Source: Nepenthes gracilis (taxonomy: Eukaryota; Streptophyta; Magnoliopsida; Caryophyllales; Nepenthaceae). Taken from it: a DNA stretch of 64,000 nt. Positions 8,782-20,872 of this stretch are shown here, one piece after another. The notes below the pieces were generated by a model. It saw only the letters and a list, made by a program, of their open reading frames with translations, searched no databases and was not told the DNA's origin. Where the stretch lies: the NCBI GenBank assembly GCA_033239525.1, contig BSYO01000003.1, forward strand, positions 2,102,001-2,166,000. The letters are read 5' to 3'. Position 1 is the first letter of the stretch, and every line of letters starts with the position of its first letter. A program made the translations under genes and the position numbers.

Positions 8782-11080
8782 AATTTTGGTTCTCAGAGAA
8801 GATGAGTCCCTCTTTCACCGAGTAATCAGCATGGTTGTCTGGCTGATTCTGTATGGCATTGATGAGATCACTTGAGATGGAGTTATGTTGGTGGAAGTGT
8901 CGCAATGCTTCTAGCAGTGCCAGTATTGGTCTGGAGACACCCTGTAGAGCAAGGTAAGATGAATCCTGGCGGCGAGACAGGGCATCTGCTGGTCCATTCT
9001 CTTTCCCAGGCCGATATATGATCTCAAAATCATAGCCTAAGAGCTTTGAAATCCAGCGTTGCTGTTCTGGAGTGTGGATTGTTTGTGCTAACAAAGCCTT
9101 AAGGGGTTGGTGATCTGTTTGTATGGTAAATTTGGACCCCAAAATGTAGGTGCGCCACTTACGAACTGCTTCCACGACCGCGCAAAGTTCTCTGACATAA
9201 GTGGAAGAGTTCTGCATCCTGGCTGACAATTGTTTGCTATAAAATGCAATTGGATGACCGGACTGTGTTAGGACGGCGCCTATTCCAGTTCCGGAGGCAT
9301 CAGTGTGAATGGTGAAGGGTTGGGAGAAATCTAGTAATGTTAAAACAGGGGTAGTAGTGAGGGCCTTTTTGAGGGCTTGAAATGCTTCCTCTGCTGCTGA
9401 ATTCCAGACAAAGGCCGTCTTCCGTAGTAATTGGGTGAGAGGGGCTGAAATTTGGGCATATCTGGCCACAAATCGTCGGTAGTAGCCAGCCAGTCCAAGG
9501 AAACCCGAAGTTTGTTTGACATTCTCTCGGTGGTGACCATTTACATGACGGCCCGCAATCTTGAGGATCCACCATAACTCCTTGGTGACTATATGGCCCA
9601 GATATGCTATAGAAGAACATCCAAACTCACATTTCGAGGGCTTTGCGTAGAAGGAGTTATTCCGCAACGTATGTAAAGCCGATTGGAGATGTTGAAGATG
9701 ATGCTCCCATGATGGACTGTAGACTAGGATGTCGTCGAAGAAGACTAGAATGAACTTTCGAAGGGCTGGTCTGAATATGTTGTTCATCTCAGCTTGAAAT
9801 GTTGAGGGAGCGTTGGAGAGTCCGAATGGCATAACCAAGAATTCATAGTGGCCTTCGTGAGTTCGAAATGCCGTTTTATGAATGTCGTCCGGATCCACTC
9901 TCATTTGGTGATATCCTGCCCTCAAATCCAGTTTGGAGAAGAATTTCGCACCATGAAGCTCGTCCAGCAATTCATCGACTGTTGGTAGGGGAAATCTGTC
10001 TTTGATGGTAATGGCATTCAGGGCTCGATAATCCACACAGAAGCGCCATGTACCATCCTTCTTCTTTACCAGCAGAACAGGGGAGGAGAAGGGACTGGTG
10101 CTAGGTTGGATTATGCCTTCATTCAGCATGTCTCGAAGCAGTTTCTCAATTTCAGCTTTCTGAAAATGAGGATAGCGGTAGGGTCGCACGTTAACTGGGG
10201 CGGAGTTGGGTTGGAGAGGTATGTGGTGGTCTGTTACTCGGTGTGGAGGCAACCCATGTGGGGTAGAGAACACGTCTACGAAGGATAAGAGGAGAGTGTG
10301 GAGGGTAGTAGTCTGTTCTGGGGACAGATTTGCGTGGAGCTTAAATTGGGGAACGTTATCTTCCAGATCATTGGCCACAGGTTCTCCAGTAGTCATCTGT
10401 ACTGTGAGTTGGAGACATGTGGCAATCGATTGAGTAACTTCTCCTCTCCGCAATTGGCCGAGAGTCATGGTGGCCGTGGTTGCTCTCGGCAGTCCATGTA
10501 GTGTGATGGAGTCTCCTTCATGTTGGAATTGCATCCATAGTGCCTTATAATCACAAAGGACTGGGCCAATGGATGCTAACCATTGGACTCCAAATACAAT
10601 GTCAGCTCCATATATAGGAAGTAAGTAGAGATCCACATTGAATTTGGATTCTCCCACGGTGGTGTCGACATTGGTGCACAATCCTTCACAGTGAAGAGAA
10701 GCACCGTTCCCCACTGTGACGTTGAGGTGTTGAGACGGCTGTATTGGGACTCCCACATGTCTAGCCAAGCGTGTTTGAAGAAAATTGTGCGTGGAGCCGC
10801 TGTCTACCAAGATAATGACAGGGTGGCCTCTGATGGAGCCTTGCAGTCGCAGAGTAGAAGGAACAAAATGGCCCTCTAATGCGTGCAATGAAATAGTGGG
10901 CGCATGTTCAGAGATTGGCCATAGTGGTTCAGTTTCTACGCCTGAATCTGTAGGATCGACTCTTCTCGCTATCAAATTCTCTGCTTTGAAGCCATTTGGC
11001 GATCCATTTGAGTGCCTTCCTCCACCATCATACATAGAAATTGGGGAGGTTTTTGTGGCCCGGTGTGAATTTTTCATCAC
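8762..11080 (-). CDS. TE2 pol: protease, reverse transcriptase, RNase H
   Basis: A 772-residue open frame. The aspartic protease active site DSGSTHNF is at residues 93-100. The reverse transcriptase covers about 300-480, with LLVKKKDGTWRFCVDYRALN at about 336-355 and the catalytic FFDDIL at 447-452. RNase H covers about 585-705, with HTDAS at 592-596, and ends in PADALSRR. A short stretch around residues 501-520 is out of frame with the family pattern (two compensating indels). Length and order are normal for chromovirus pol. It is the best preserved TE coding region in the window, but integrase is no longer in the same frame. Confidence 0.93.
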   Translation of the reverse strand: MMKNSHRATKTSPISMYDGGGRHSNGSPNGFKAENLIARRVDPTDSGVETEPLWPISEHAPTISLHALEGHFVPSTLRLQGSIRGHPVIILVDSGSTHNFLQTRLARHVGVPIQPSQHLNVTVGNGASLHCEGLCTNVDTTVGESKFNVDLYLLPIYGADIVFGVQWLASIGPVLCDYKALWMQFQHEGDSITLHGLPRATTATMTLGQLRRGEVTQSIATCLQLTVQMTTGEPVANDLEDNVPQFKLHANLSPEQTTTLHTLLLSFVDVFSTPHGLPPHRVTDHHIPLQPNSAPVNVRPYRYPHFQKAEIEKLLRDMLNEGIIQPSTSPFSSPVLLVKKKDGTWRFCVDYRALNAITIKDRFPLPTVDELLDELHGAKFFSKLDLRAGYHQMRVDPDDIHKTAFRTHEGHYEFLVMPFGLSNAPSTFQAEMNNIFRPALRKFILVFFDDILVYSPSWEHHLQHLQSALHTLRNNSFYAKPSKCEFGCSSIAYLGHIVTKELWWILKIAGRHVNGHHRENVKQTSGFLGLAGYYRRFVARYAQISAPLTQLLRKTAFVWNSAAEEAFQALKKALTTTPVLTLLDFSQPFTIHTDASGTGIGAVLTQSGHPIAFYSKQLSARMQNSSTYVRELCAVVEAVRKWRTYILGSKFTIQTDHQPLKALLAQTIHTPEQQRWISKLLGYDFEIIYRPGKENGPADALSRRQDSSYLALQGVSRPILALLEALRHFHQHNSISSDLINAIQNQPDNHADYSVKEGLIFSENQNFGTSRP

Positions 11081-12054
11081 GGTTGAAGCATAGGCCCTTT
11101 TCCCTTCTAGCTGCCATTTACATTGGTGTAAGTCTTTTGATGGTTAATCTGTTGCGGTAGTAGGCTGGTGGTACTTGACTTTGTGAGGGAATGGGGTGTA
11201 CCGAGTTGCGGTTTGGTAGTGGAGTACGTGAATGTAGTGAGCAGTTGCTATCAAGCTTCTCTTCCACCAATTTGGCTATTCCAATGGCCTCTGATAACGC
11301 CTGGGGTTTCAACAGCAGTAACTCGCGCTTGATATCATCCCTTAACCCCGAGATAAAACAGTTCAGGAGGTTGTTGGCAGACAGGCCAGTTGTGCGTGTG
11401 GAGATGGCTTGAACTCGAGTCATATATGCCGACACCGTAGTGACTGACGAAGTTTATACAAGGTGGCCTCATGATTTATATACGAAGAAGGGCCAAATCT
11501 TAATTCAAGATCTCGAGAGAATACCTCCCAGGATGAAAGCTGTCGGGTGGCGTGCATCCAGTGGAACCATTGGAGGGCAGGTCCGGCCATGTAAAACGCC
11601 GCAATGGTTAATTTTCGATTGGAGTGTAGTGATACAGAAGAAACGCTCCATTGGGAATAGCCATCCCACCACGTTATCACCGGCGAAGAATGGGACTTCT
11701 AATTTGGGCAATCGAACCAGATGGCGTGTGCGGGAACTTAAAATTTGTGGAAGTGACAACAGGCAGATTAACAAATTGGGAGGTAGGCACGAAAGAACTC
11801 GAGGAAGGATGAGGAGTCAAGTCGGGGTTGGTAATAATGGTGGGTTGGAGGAAGGAATCGAATGGCGCTCGAGACGGTTAGGGATTCTTTGAATATCTTT
11901 GAAGGATTCTTTGAAAGTCTTGGAGCTTTCTTTGAATCTGTTCGTTCGTTGTCATTTGAAGGTTGAATCGCTCCGAATGCTCCTTGACTTCTTGGGCAAC
12001 GCCGGCGATGGCGTCTTCAAGAGCCTTGTATTTGGTAGTCATGCCCTCTGCCAT
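11045..12054 (-). pseudogene. TE2 gag
   Basis: Starts at an ATG at 12054, 24 bp inside the 5' LTR edge, with a coiled segment (MAEGMTTKYKALEDAI) that is open for 58 codons before a stop. The capsid region follows in other frames: PKLEVPFFAGDNVVGW, AAFYMAGPALQWFHWM, NLLNCFISGLRDDIKREL. A zinc knuckle near 11050-11095 reads LCFNRDEKFTPGH, where the second Cys is Arg. At least three frame changes make it non-coding as a whole. Confidence 0.85.
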
Positions 12055-12059
12055 TGCCT

Positions 12060-12077
12060 CTCAATGAAAGCACCAAA
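12060..12077 (-). other. TE2 primer binding site region
   Basis: TTTGGTGCTTTCATTGAG directly follows the LTR end on the minus strand. This is where the PBS must lie; the matching tRNA was not determined. Confidence 0.6.
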
Positions 12078-12580
12078 TGATACGATCGTGAGTGATCGTT
12101 AGCCGAGAGAGTCAAATTCGACTCTAATGTGAGGAAATCGAACAGGAGTGAGGGTGACAGAGGGAACAAGAAGGGGGATAAGCGGACGAATTCGAGGGGA
12201 GAAGGAGGAGACTTAGAGAAGAGAAGAGGAAGAATGAGGATTGAGATAATTTTCTATATTCCTCTCATTCTTGTGTGAACAGTATATATTCTCCCTTTCA
12301 AGCAATTACAACCAACACTAGCTTGCGTAACTTGACCAAATCAAGAAACGAAATTGATGCAACAGAAAATTAGCGAAATAAACGAGAAAGACACGGCCGG
12401 TTGGCGATTTGTTAGCCAGAATGCTCGAACAAAAGAGCTGCACGTGGACAGCTTTGCACAAACAAACTTGGCCATTTAACAATTGGCTAGTTAGAACATA
12501 ATCCGTAATCGCACCGGCGTTTGGGTGGTCCGAGTACTCTTCCGTACCATTGAGGTGTCCCGTTAATCAACCCGGTAACA
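12078..12580 (-). repeat. TE2 5' LTR
   Basis: 503 bp, collinear with 6958-7467. Its inner edge abuts the PBS and its outer edge abuts the ATCTC duplication. Confidence 0.95.
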
Positions 12581-12585
12581 ATCTC
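12581..12585. repeat. TE2 target-site duplication, right copy (ATCTC)
   Basis: Identical to 6953-6957. Confidence 0.93.
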
Positions 12586-15500
12586 TTTTGGCACGCCTTG
12601 GCATCGGCCATGTATGGGATGCTGAGTTCTCGCTCAATTGCGAAGGGCAGAATTTAAGTTGAGGGCCATGGAAATTATGGTTCTCTTCTGCTCCACGTTA
12701 TGCTTAGGGTTTTTTTTATATGCAAACCAAAAGAGACATTGGCCGAGTCGTTGCGATGTGTAGATAGGAGTTGATTGGCCGAGTGTCTTATGGTTGATGG
12801 ACAATATACATGGTCCGTGATATTATAGTGACCCGGATTATATTTTACAACAATTTAATTGATAATGTCAAAATCAAGTGTAATTATTTCAAATATTCAT
12901 CGTTACAATATATTTTGATAATTTTTTTTATTAAAAAGATTTTTACTAAACTTTTATTTATTTATATTATCAATATAATTTTTATATTTAGTGATATATC
13001 TTATAAATTATATCCATTAATATAAAACTATCTCTAAAAAATCATTATATCCCAAAACTACATAAAAGACATCCATATCTATATCTTGTAGTATGACACC
13101 CATCACCAAATTTTGTTGTTAATTACTTGGGAGTAAATGATTATCTAACTACTAATTTAAAAGGTTAGAAGAAAAATATATGAGTTAAGCACCCAATAAA
13201 TAATTCTATAATCAATAATATAATAATTATAAATTTTAATTATTCACATTTCTACCTTTACAAATTTAAGACTAATGCATTCACATTCGTATTATTCAAA
13301 TAAATTACTTTATATTCAGACTATTTTTCATCACGTCGTTTTATATGCCCAGAGGGTTACCAACATCAATGGTCTGATCAATTATTCAATATTTTTAATT
13401 ATCGATATAATTTCATAAAATGATTTTATTATCTACGAGTATGGGCTATACTAAGATATTTTGATGTCTATATTATCCGAATAAAATAATATCTTTGTAT
13501 ATTTTTTTTTATCTTATATGTTAAATATCAAATAAAATATTACATTGTATAAAATTATAAGATAGAGTATTTATCTTAATTTCTAGTTCTTTATCAATTC
13601 CTATCAAAATGGACTAGCAAATATAAAAATATGAATGAGAGTTAAGAAAATGTAAATGAAATTAAATATTAATATAACGTATTAATATCCAATAAAAAAT
13701 AAATAGATATTCAAATGTAGTCTAACTTGTTATTTATTTTATTCAAATATCACGATTAAATATTATTTTAAATTTTATTACTTAAAACACATCAAGACAC
13801 TTAATAAGTTATTATTTATCAAAATTACAATCAAACAAGTAAATCCAATTTATTAAATTAAGTTATCCAAAATATATCCAAATAAAATTTATTCATACAA
13901 TTTGTATTTAAATAATTATCAAAATATTTTTTCTATCATTAAATAATTAATTGCCATCATCAAATAACATATTAAAACACCAAATATGCATTTATATTTT
14001 CTCACCTAAACAAGCATAGTAGCGCAAAAGCACAAGCTCCCCCGCCTAGCAGCGGCTCCCCTGTGCTATGAACAATGTTCTACAAAAAACTTTAACAGTG
14101 GTCGTGCCCCTGTTTTTGCCATGGTGTTTGCTGGGGACATTCTTCTTCAAAATTTGAACTATTCTCTAATATTTAATACATAATACTTATCAAGATCATC
14201 ATATATAAACCTTATACTTCTATGTGAGCCCATTTTATTATTTTTTTAAAATCTTAATGCCCTCGTATATAAAAATAAAAATCATAGATATGTGACAAAT
14301 TAGTGGAACAAATAACATTCTTCTTAGTTGAAATGACTATCGTAAGTCTTTATTCTTGGGACAAGGGGCTCCTCTGCCCCTTCAAAACAGGAGATCATTA
14401 AATCCTGGCCCATATTGATATTTTTTATTTAAAAAATGATATGGTAATGGTTTTTAAAATAGACATTTTTAATTTAAAATTTTTTATGATTTTACTGCGG
14501 TTGTTCAAAGGACAGATCGTCTAAACTAAACAGAATACGATTAAATCGCCCATTAAAAAAAATTAAATATGAAAGTTATTAATTTTCAAAGTATAGTTTT
14601 AAAGTATAGTTATTAATTTTAAACATTTATCATCATCTCCCTGTTTTAAAGTATAGTTTAAAATCAAAGTTATTAATTTTTTTCCATTTTTCTCCATTCC
14701 TTCCTTTCATTAAAGCCTAGAACAGAAAATAATATTTTTTCATCTCATCCTATTTAAATAAACTAGTATTAAAATATATATAAATAGTGTCTAAAAATTT
14801 GATAGGTATAATTAAAAATAAATCAGCTCAAAATGTAATTGAATAAAATATTCAAATATTAACAGCCTAATAGAAAAAATTAAATACTATTCAAGTATTA
14901 GTATTCAAATATATGAACCAATTGATACAATTTGAATAGTTAGATATTAAAAAATTATAATGAATTATTTAGTGGTCGATATAAATAACAGTTGAGTCGA
15001 TCCAATAGCTAAGAATCAAACGGTATTGTCATTGAATTAAAATAGCCATTACACATGTAAGTAATATCCCTCACCATTGATCCGAAATAGTATCATACAC
15101 ACACATTGATTCTAAGCCCTAACTAATCAAACGGTGTCTCTTATTGTAAATAAATCTTCTCTCCCAAATAAGAGGGGACAAAGAGGAAAGAAGAAAAGGA
15201 AAAAAAAAATGCCACATAGTTTGACAAGTGTACAAAAATAAGCATTGTCCTCTATACATATGTTCATCCCATCCAATTTAATTTTTGGCATCCATTTTCT
15301 TATATTTCTTACATCTAAATAGAACGATAAGTGTTGATTGATATATTAGAAGTAAATTCCGTACACCTCTCACTTTAATTTGTTTTACTGTGGTGTGTAA
15401 GATTAAAATTTAAAATTATAAACACAACTCATTTGTATTTGAATGTTCAGGCAAAACAGTTATAAACGCGACCCATTTGTTTTGCTACGGTGTACAACTC

Positions 15501-15739
15501 TCACCTCAATTTGTTTTTTACTGTAGTGTGCATGATTAAAATCAAAAAAGTTACGATCGCGACCCATTTATATTTGAATGTTCGAGTAAAACATTTAACT
15601 CTAACTTGTATGATAATTTAAATTATTAAAGCACATCAAAAATAAATAGTTTATGGGTTTTTATTTTTTTTTCAAAAAAATTACTTATATATATATTTCA
15701 ACATTACACTAAAATAGTTAAATTTTTCTCTATCAATAT
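12586..15739. other. AT-rich spacer
   Basis: About 3.1 kb of very AT-rich sequence with many short stops in all frames. I see no gene, RNA gene or element ends here except the imperfect duplication at 15361-15600 and small direct repeats of a TTAAAGTATAGTT motif around 14590-14660. The first 250 bp after TE2 are less AT-rich and were the original upstream flank of the prefoldin gene. Confidence 0.6.
15361..15600. repeat. imperfect tandem duplication of about 120 bp
   Basis: Two adjacent diverged copies share the blocks GTACA(C/A)CTCTCAC, AATTTGTTTT, ACTGT(G/A)GTGTG and GACCCATTT. Divergence is high, so the duplication is old. Confidence 0.6.
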
Positions 15740-16810
15740 TGTTGGAATATGGTCACTCCCTTGTGGGTGATTTCAACAAACTAGTTTTTCATCGGGATGC
15801 ATTAGCCAGCCAACGTATGTTGATCGGCTGAAAGGCAAAAACGGTCAATAGGAGGTTAACTGGATTCGGTCAACGAAAGGTTGACCGGATGACTGCGAAG
15901 AACGGTCAAGTTCTCCGAATAGCAGCAAAAGACGATCAATAGGAAAGGTTGACCGGATGGCTGTGGATCCGGTCAACGAAAGGTTGACTGGCTAAGATTG
16001 GAAAGGAAATCGAGAGAGGATTTCCTGATAGTATTTTCGGAGTAGAAAATACTAGAGCACCTTTGGATTGTTGATCAACATGTTGACCAAATGGGAAGGA
16101 AAAATTTACCAGTTGGTATCACTGGTATGAAATCAGCCAAGGAACGCCGGGAGACTCTTGTGATAGCCAATGGGTATAGACGGCCAAGGGACTTAATCGC
16201 AAAGAACGGCCCGAGGACGTCAGAGACTGCAACAAGTAGCCGGGGATGCAGAAAGCAAAGTGCAGACATCTGCGCACACGCCATCTGCGGCGCGGCAGGC
16301 GGGTTGTGGTGGATAAATCTTGGCAGGCAGTTGCGAGTAGGTGGCGAGGCATTTGACCACACTCAACCTCGCCTATTGGTTAAAGGTTTAGGTAGACCAC
16401 CATATATATACATGCTCAATTTGAGAGCAGAGCCGAGAAAGGAAAGAAAGCATCCAAGCACGATGAAAGTATAAGGAGGAAAAATTCAGGGTAAATGAAC
16501 AAGAGATGAGTGTACCACCATTTAGAAGGAGAAGAAAGAAAACAGAGAGTAAAAGAGTGGAGTGTTTCCCGTTTACTCCGGTGAGGTTTTTCTTTATTAT
16601 TCTCGGGTGTGTAGCAGATACTCCATCTTAAAGGTTTGTAACCTATTTCACATAGTGGATTTGTTGTCGACTCTACTCCCGTGATTTTTCCTTGGTTCAT
16701 AAGGATTTTTACGTAAAACGGTGTGTACTTCTTCTTCCTCTTTCCTTTCACTATTTATCATTCTGTCCGAACGACCTCCTTCCAGCCAATAAATATCCCA
16801 TCCTAGAAAC
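15740..16810 (+). mobile_element. TE3: copia-type LTR, solo or partial
   Basis: Begins TGTTGGAATATGG at 15740. Its U3 has repeated GGTTGACCGG-like motifs (15840-15990), a TATATATA box near 16403, then an R/U5 stretch (TAGTGGATTTG, GACTCTACTCCCGTG, TTTTTACGTAAAA) like that seen in many plant copia LTRs. No PBS or internal region follows and no matching second LTR is in the window. The right end is uncertain and no clean target duplication was found. TE4 begins about 100 bp further on. Confidence 0.55.
16402..16413 (+). promoter_or_regulatory. TE3 LTR TATA box
   Basis: ATATATATA between the GC-rich U3 and the R/U5 region of the LTR. Confidence 0.45.
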
Positions 16811-16909
16811 AATACTCGTAACTTTCACACACGTTTAGACTTGCTTATATTTGTTTCATAGCATATACATGGCAACCACAAAATTAGACGTATCTTTGGT
16901 ATTAAAAGT

Positions 16910-17926
16910 TGTTGCGTTCTCGTCCCACGGGTCCGAGAGACGCAAAGGTTGGGGACGTCCCAGCCGGATCTCTCAGGAAGGCTCGTTGATGAGGGCTGTT
17001 GGATCCGAAGGGTCCAACACGGCCGAGAGATGCAAAGGCGCGTCCAGTCCGATCCGTGGTTAACCGGCAACACAAGTGAGTGATGTGTTGGACATGAGAT
17101 GAAGATTGAGACCGGATATTTTACGTGGAAAACCTCCTTTTGAATGGAGAGGAAAAACCACGAGGCTCAGGGCCTGTAAATAGCTTCACTATATGGGTTG
17201 GAGATTCTGGGAGAGTACGGTTGGAGGGTTAATCCCTTCTCTATCTCTCGTTTGTGTTTCTCTCCTAAGGGAGCTATGCTCACCGGGAGTCTTTTTACCC
17301 TTGTTTGAGGAGTTAAGTGTGGAGAGAGAGAATGCCCGGTTGAAGTTCTGTGGGCTCGAGTTGTTGAAGTCCGGGAAAGCTCTCTTTGGAAAGGAGGTCT
17401 TCTTTATGTATTTATAATGGAAAGCCGAGCCGTTGGGAATAGACACGTGGCGTCCATGGCGGTTGAGGAGCTGGGTCCACTGGTTTCCTTTAATGCAGTT
17501 GACGTGTGAAGAGTGGCATGCGGGCGGCCGGCTGCAAAGATTCGAGTGTGTCAGTGTACAGAACTGATATCAGCTTTGATTTGATTAGGCGTGCCCTGTT
17601 GATACGGCGACTTGCAGTAGTTGCAGGCTTTCTTGGAAACCGGCGAAATTGGCTAGCTGGCATTCCCGGCCATGAACGGGCGGTTCTCGTCTGGTTGTGA
17701 GGCTCCTTGTAAGCTCGCGGGCTTGAGAGAAGGAACAGCTCTTATGGGACCCTCTGGGGAAAAGTCCGAGAGATTCTTCCTGGCCGCTCGGGCAGTTGCG
17801 AAACCTCTTGGGCTATCGGCCCTTGGGCTTCTCACTTGGGCCAACTGATCTCCTCTACTTGTGAGAGTTTCTCCGGGCTTCTTTATTCGGGCGCGCTTTT
17901 ATGGGCCTTCATACTGGGGCCCAACA
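16910..17926 (-). repeat. TE4 3' LTR
   Basis: 1017 bp, TGTTGCG...CCCAACA, collinear with 21857-22850. A minus-strand TATA box (TATAAATA) is near 17408-17418. The PPT abuts its inner edge. Confidence 0.9.
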
Positions 17927-17940
17927 TAGCCCCCCATGCC
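17927..17940 (-). other. TE4 polypurine tract
   Basis: On the minus strand GGCATGGGGGGCTA abuts the 3' LTR. The same tract is next to the 3' LTRs of TE5 and TE8, which fixes the orientation of all three. Confidence 0.8.
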
Positions 17941-18326
17941 AAAGGACTGAAGTTCTGTCGCTTGGCATGAAGTCATCTCTTTGGAGATGTTAGTCGTCCG
18001 AGAGCGTGTGTCCTGGTGGTGAGCTCTGCGTTGACCTTGACAGGTGGTTGTCCTCGGACCTCTTCTGGGCCGCCGTTTCACTTTCCTGCTGGAGCATTAA
18101 ATGTCGTATCCTGCTGATGTGACGTGCGATCAAGCGCCTTGGGAAGGAAAGATCGCCAGACTTCTGAGGCGAATGGCCTGTCGACGCGTGGCAAGGGTAA
18201 TGAGTACGTTTTCCGTACTCTAGGGTTTATTTGAACCTCCCGTTGCCTTGGTTTTTTCACCTTCGCGCCTATTTTCCGTTTCCTTCTTCGTTCGAGCTTC
18301 GTCTTCTCTTCCCTTCTTTGGTTTTC

Positions 18327-20250
18327 ATGGCGCCTGGAGTGAGAGACTGTCCACGGTGACGCTGACAAGCTTGCGGAGATCCGAGCTCGCACGTTCCCGA
18401 GTCTCCAAGCTATGATGATTCTAGAGCGCATGATAGGGCGTTGTACCCTCCGAATGGCTTCATCACAGCATGAGGCCCACCTAAAGGCGGGCTACGGTTT
18501 TCCATTCCTGGAGCTCTATGACATTGAGGGCGCTGCATGCCTCTTCGCCAAAGCTTCTGACCGAATGCGATGAGGTATCCGTGTCTCAGGTGTCTTCTTC
18601 CGATGTCATGAGAAGCTCTTTGAATGCTCGTGGTCAAGGTATTGTTCCGCTTTACGTTGAGAATCCGATGGATCAGAATGACTCCCGCGCCCGGAATTTT
18701 CTTCACGTGCTGGGGCAACCCGGATTCCACGAGCGGTGGAAGGACAAGTTCTTCTTCCTTAGCGTTTATGAGCACTGGGCCATTCCCACTACGTGGGGAA
18801 GATGGCAAGCCAAGATCGTTTCGACCCCTCAAGGAGGACCGGAAGGAAGTGAAGGCGCACACTGACTGTGCCGGCTTGTCGTGGGACCTTCCATTCAACA
18901 AGCTAACATCTGGCCGCCGCCGACAAGTTCGTGGAAGCCAAGGGGAAACTGCGGACGAGGCTCACCCCAGGTTTCTCGTGAATCGCCAGGAGAGATCGAG
19001 GCCTGGGGGCCCACCGCCGAGTGCTCGAGTGATGATGAAGATTTTGACATCGAGGTCAGGCGAGCGACGATGACGTGGGCTGCTTCTCTGCCTACGAGGC
19101 CGGGGCCGGCTCATTTTCAAGGTCCTGAAGCCACAGGGGTTTCGTCTTCACTTCCATTCTTTGATTCCTCGGCCGAGCCCTCAAGAGCTGTCGTGTGGAA
19201 TAGAGAGCTTCCTGAGACCCAGACCTCTTGTGATGATGATGATGATGACGTTCCTCTGATCAAGAGGATGAGGACTGAAGCCTCTCTTCCGGGGCCCTCG
19301 GGATCTGGCGGTCGCGCCTTCACTTCCATTGCTGATCTCCCTATTACACCCGCGGAGATTCCTCCTCAGAGCGCGAGGTCCTCGGACATCCAGCCCCCCA
19401 GTGATGACTCGATTCCCGGTGCTCCCGTTGCTTTGCCTGGTGACGTCTCGGGCAGGATTGATCACCCTCCCGAGGACATAGGAGGCGGGAGTGCCGTGAG
19501 GGACTCTGAAAGGGGGACGTCAGCTGAAATGATCCGAGAGATGGCGGAGGTCGTGGATTTGAGTGTTGACGAGTCCGTGCCTTCTGACCCTTCTGAGCGC
19601 CCTGTCGTTGTTGAGGCCGAGCGGTTGCCTGAGGCTCTTAGGGGCGCTGACTTCGAGGCAGACCTTCCGGTGGCTTTGTTAGCTGATGAGTCTGTGTCTG
19701 AGATGGCGCCTGTGGGGCTTAGGAGCGAGCCGTAGGAGTCCGAGTCCCATGTAGAGTGTGGTCTAGGGGATGACCCTCTTGTTTCTAAGGTAGCCCGCTG
19801 CTTCCCTTTTTCTCTTGCTTTTATTGTTCAGGCCTTGATGAACTTTCCTATTGCAGCTCCAGAGCTTGATAGCCGGCCTTAACGGGCTAGTGGGAGTGAT
19901 CGCTCAATCCCGTCTAGAAGTGAGGTCACGGGGGCCGCTCGTGAGGCTGCACAGTGGGCGGAAGCGGAGCTAGTTGGAGCAAAGGAGAAGATTGCTTCTC
20001 TTGATGCTACCGTCAAGGATCTGCGGCTTAGGCAGAGCCTCCTTCAGGAACGGATACTTCGCCACGAGGAGAGGTTGAGGACGTCCGTGCAGATTGCTGA
20101 GATGGCTCCTGTGCTGGACGGCAAGTTCCGGGACGGTGTTCGCATGTGCCGCCGAGTGGCGCGATTGATCCTTCCGCGGTTCCCTGTGGCCGTCCTCGAT
20201 CCCAGGAATGCTGGTGCCTTGAGCATAAGAAGACTCAGACGGCGTTGATG
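18327..20250 (+). pseudogene. TE4 antisense gene (Transposase_28-like), broken
   Basis: Runs opposite to the element. From the ATG at 18327, broken frames match the TE8 antisense gene: a region with GGNPDSTSGG-like and GPFPLR blocks (about 18480-18840), then a 284-codon open stretch (18881-19735) with SCDDDDDDVPLIKRMRTE. The C-terminal block RDGVRMCRRVARLILPRF and PRNAGALS lies near 20120-20225. The N-terminal part resembles the plant putative gypsy-type transposon domain Transposase_28 (PF04195). A GT...AG segment at about 19790-19855 could be an intron. The function of this family is unknown. Confidence 0.65.
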
Positions 20251-20728
20251 GTAGGCCCTTCCCTGGCCCTCCTCAGGTAGGGCCTGATAGTGAACCTCTC
20301 ACGCCTGAGGAGGCAGTTCCGGTGGAGCAGACGGGATCTTCGGGAGCTCATGAGGCTCAGAGAGGAAGAGACCGAGCGGCACTCCCTTGACATGCTGCCT
20401 CCTTTTTCTTCATTTTGTTTTTTGTTTTGTCATACTTGTACAAAAATCCCCTTTTTGTGAATAAGACTTTGTCTTTTTCGCTTCAGAGCTTCGGACGTTT
20501 CTTTCGTGTCTTGTTTGTCCGTGTCTTGTTTTTTTTTTTTTTTTTTGCGCAGTGCTTTCTGACTCCTAACTTTTTGTTCCAAGTCAGGCGACCCCTTCAA
20601 AGCGCGTCGACCCTTTGCCCTATGGACTTGGGGCAAGTGCACTTTTCAGAACTTATAGCTCTTAGCCTTCTAGGTTTATTCTTGTCGCCCCGGTCTCTAG
20701 GATCGCTTAGTCATGGTTGAGTTTGAAG

Positions 20729-20872
20729 TTTTGACCTTAAGGGCCCGGGCCGGGACCGCTGTCATATGATTTTGTTATGACCTCAAGGGCCCGGCCTGGG
20801 ACCGCCTCGGTCGCGGTGAGTTTTGTTATGACCTCAAGGGGCCGGCCTGCAGGACCGCTCGGTCACGATCCG
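20729..20872. repeat. TE4 tandem repeats, three units
   Basis: Three units of 46-51 bp, each with TGACCT(C/T)AAGGG and GGACCGC. They sit between the gag remnant and the antisense gene, where TE5, TE8 and TE9 have longer arrays, and look like a reduced version of those. Confidence 0.65.

Larger units (their letters stand above)
6958..12580 (-). mobile_element. TE2: full-length Ty3/gypsy chromovirus
   Basis: A 5623-bp element read on the minus strand: 5' LTR 12078-12580, PBS, gag, protease, reverse transcriptase, RNase H, integrase with a chromodomain-like tail, 3' LTR 6958-7467. Domain order and the chromodomain-like tail place it among plant chromoviruses. Perfect 5-bp duplications (ATCTC) flank it, so both ends are exact. 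Gag and integrase are frameshifted, but protease to RNase H is one open frame. It is inserted upstream of the prefoldin gene, in the same transcriptional direction. Confidence 0.95.

Noticed and set aside
10106..11093. Several plus-strand open frames over the TE2 pol gene
   Set aside because: They are antisense shadows of the protease and reverse transcriptase coding sequence.
12810..13025. 71-codon open frame in the AT-rich spacer
   Set aside because: Composition is only Ile, Phe, Lys, Asn and Tyr from AT-rich DNA; no motif or homology was recognised.
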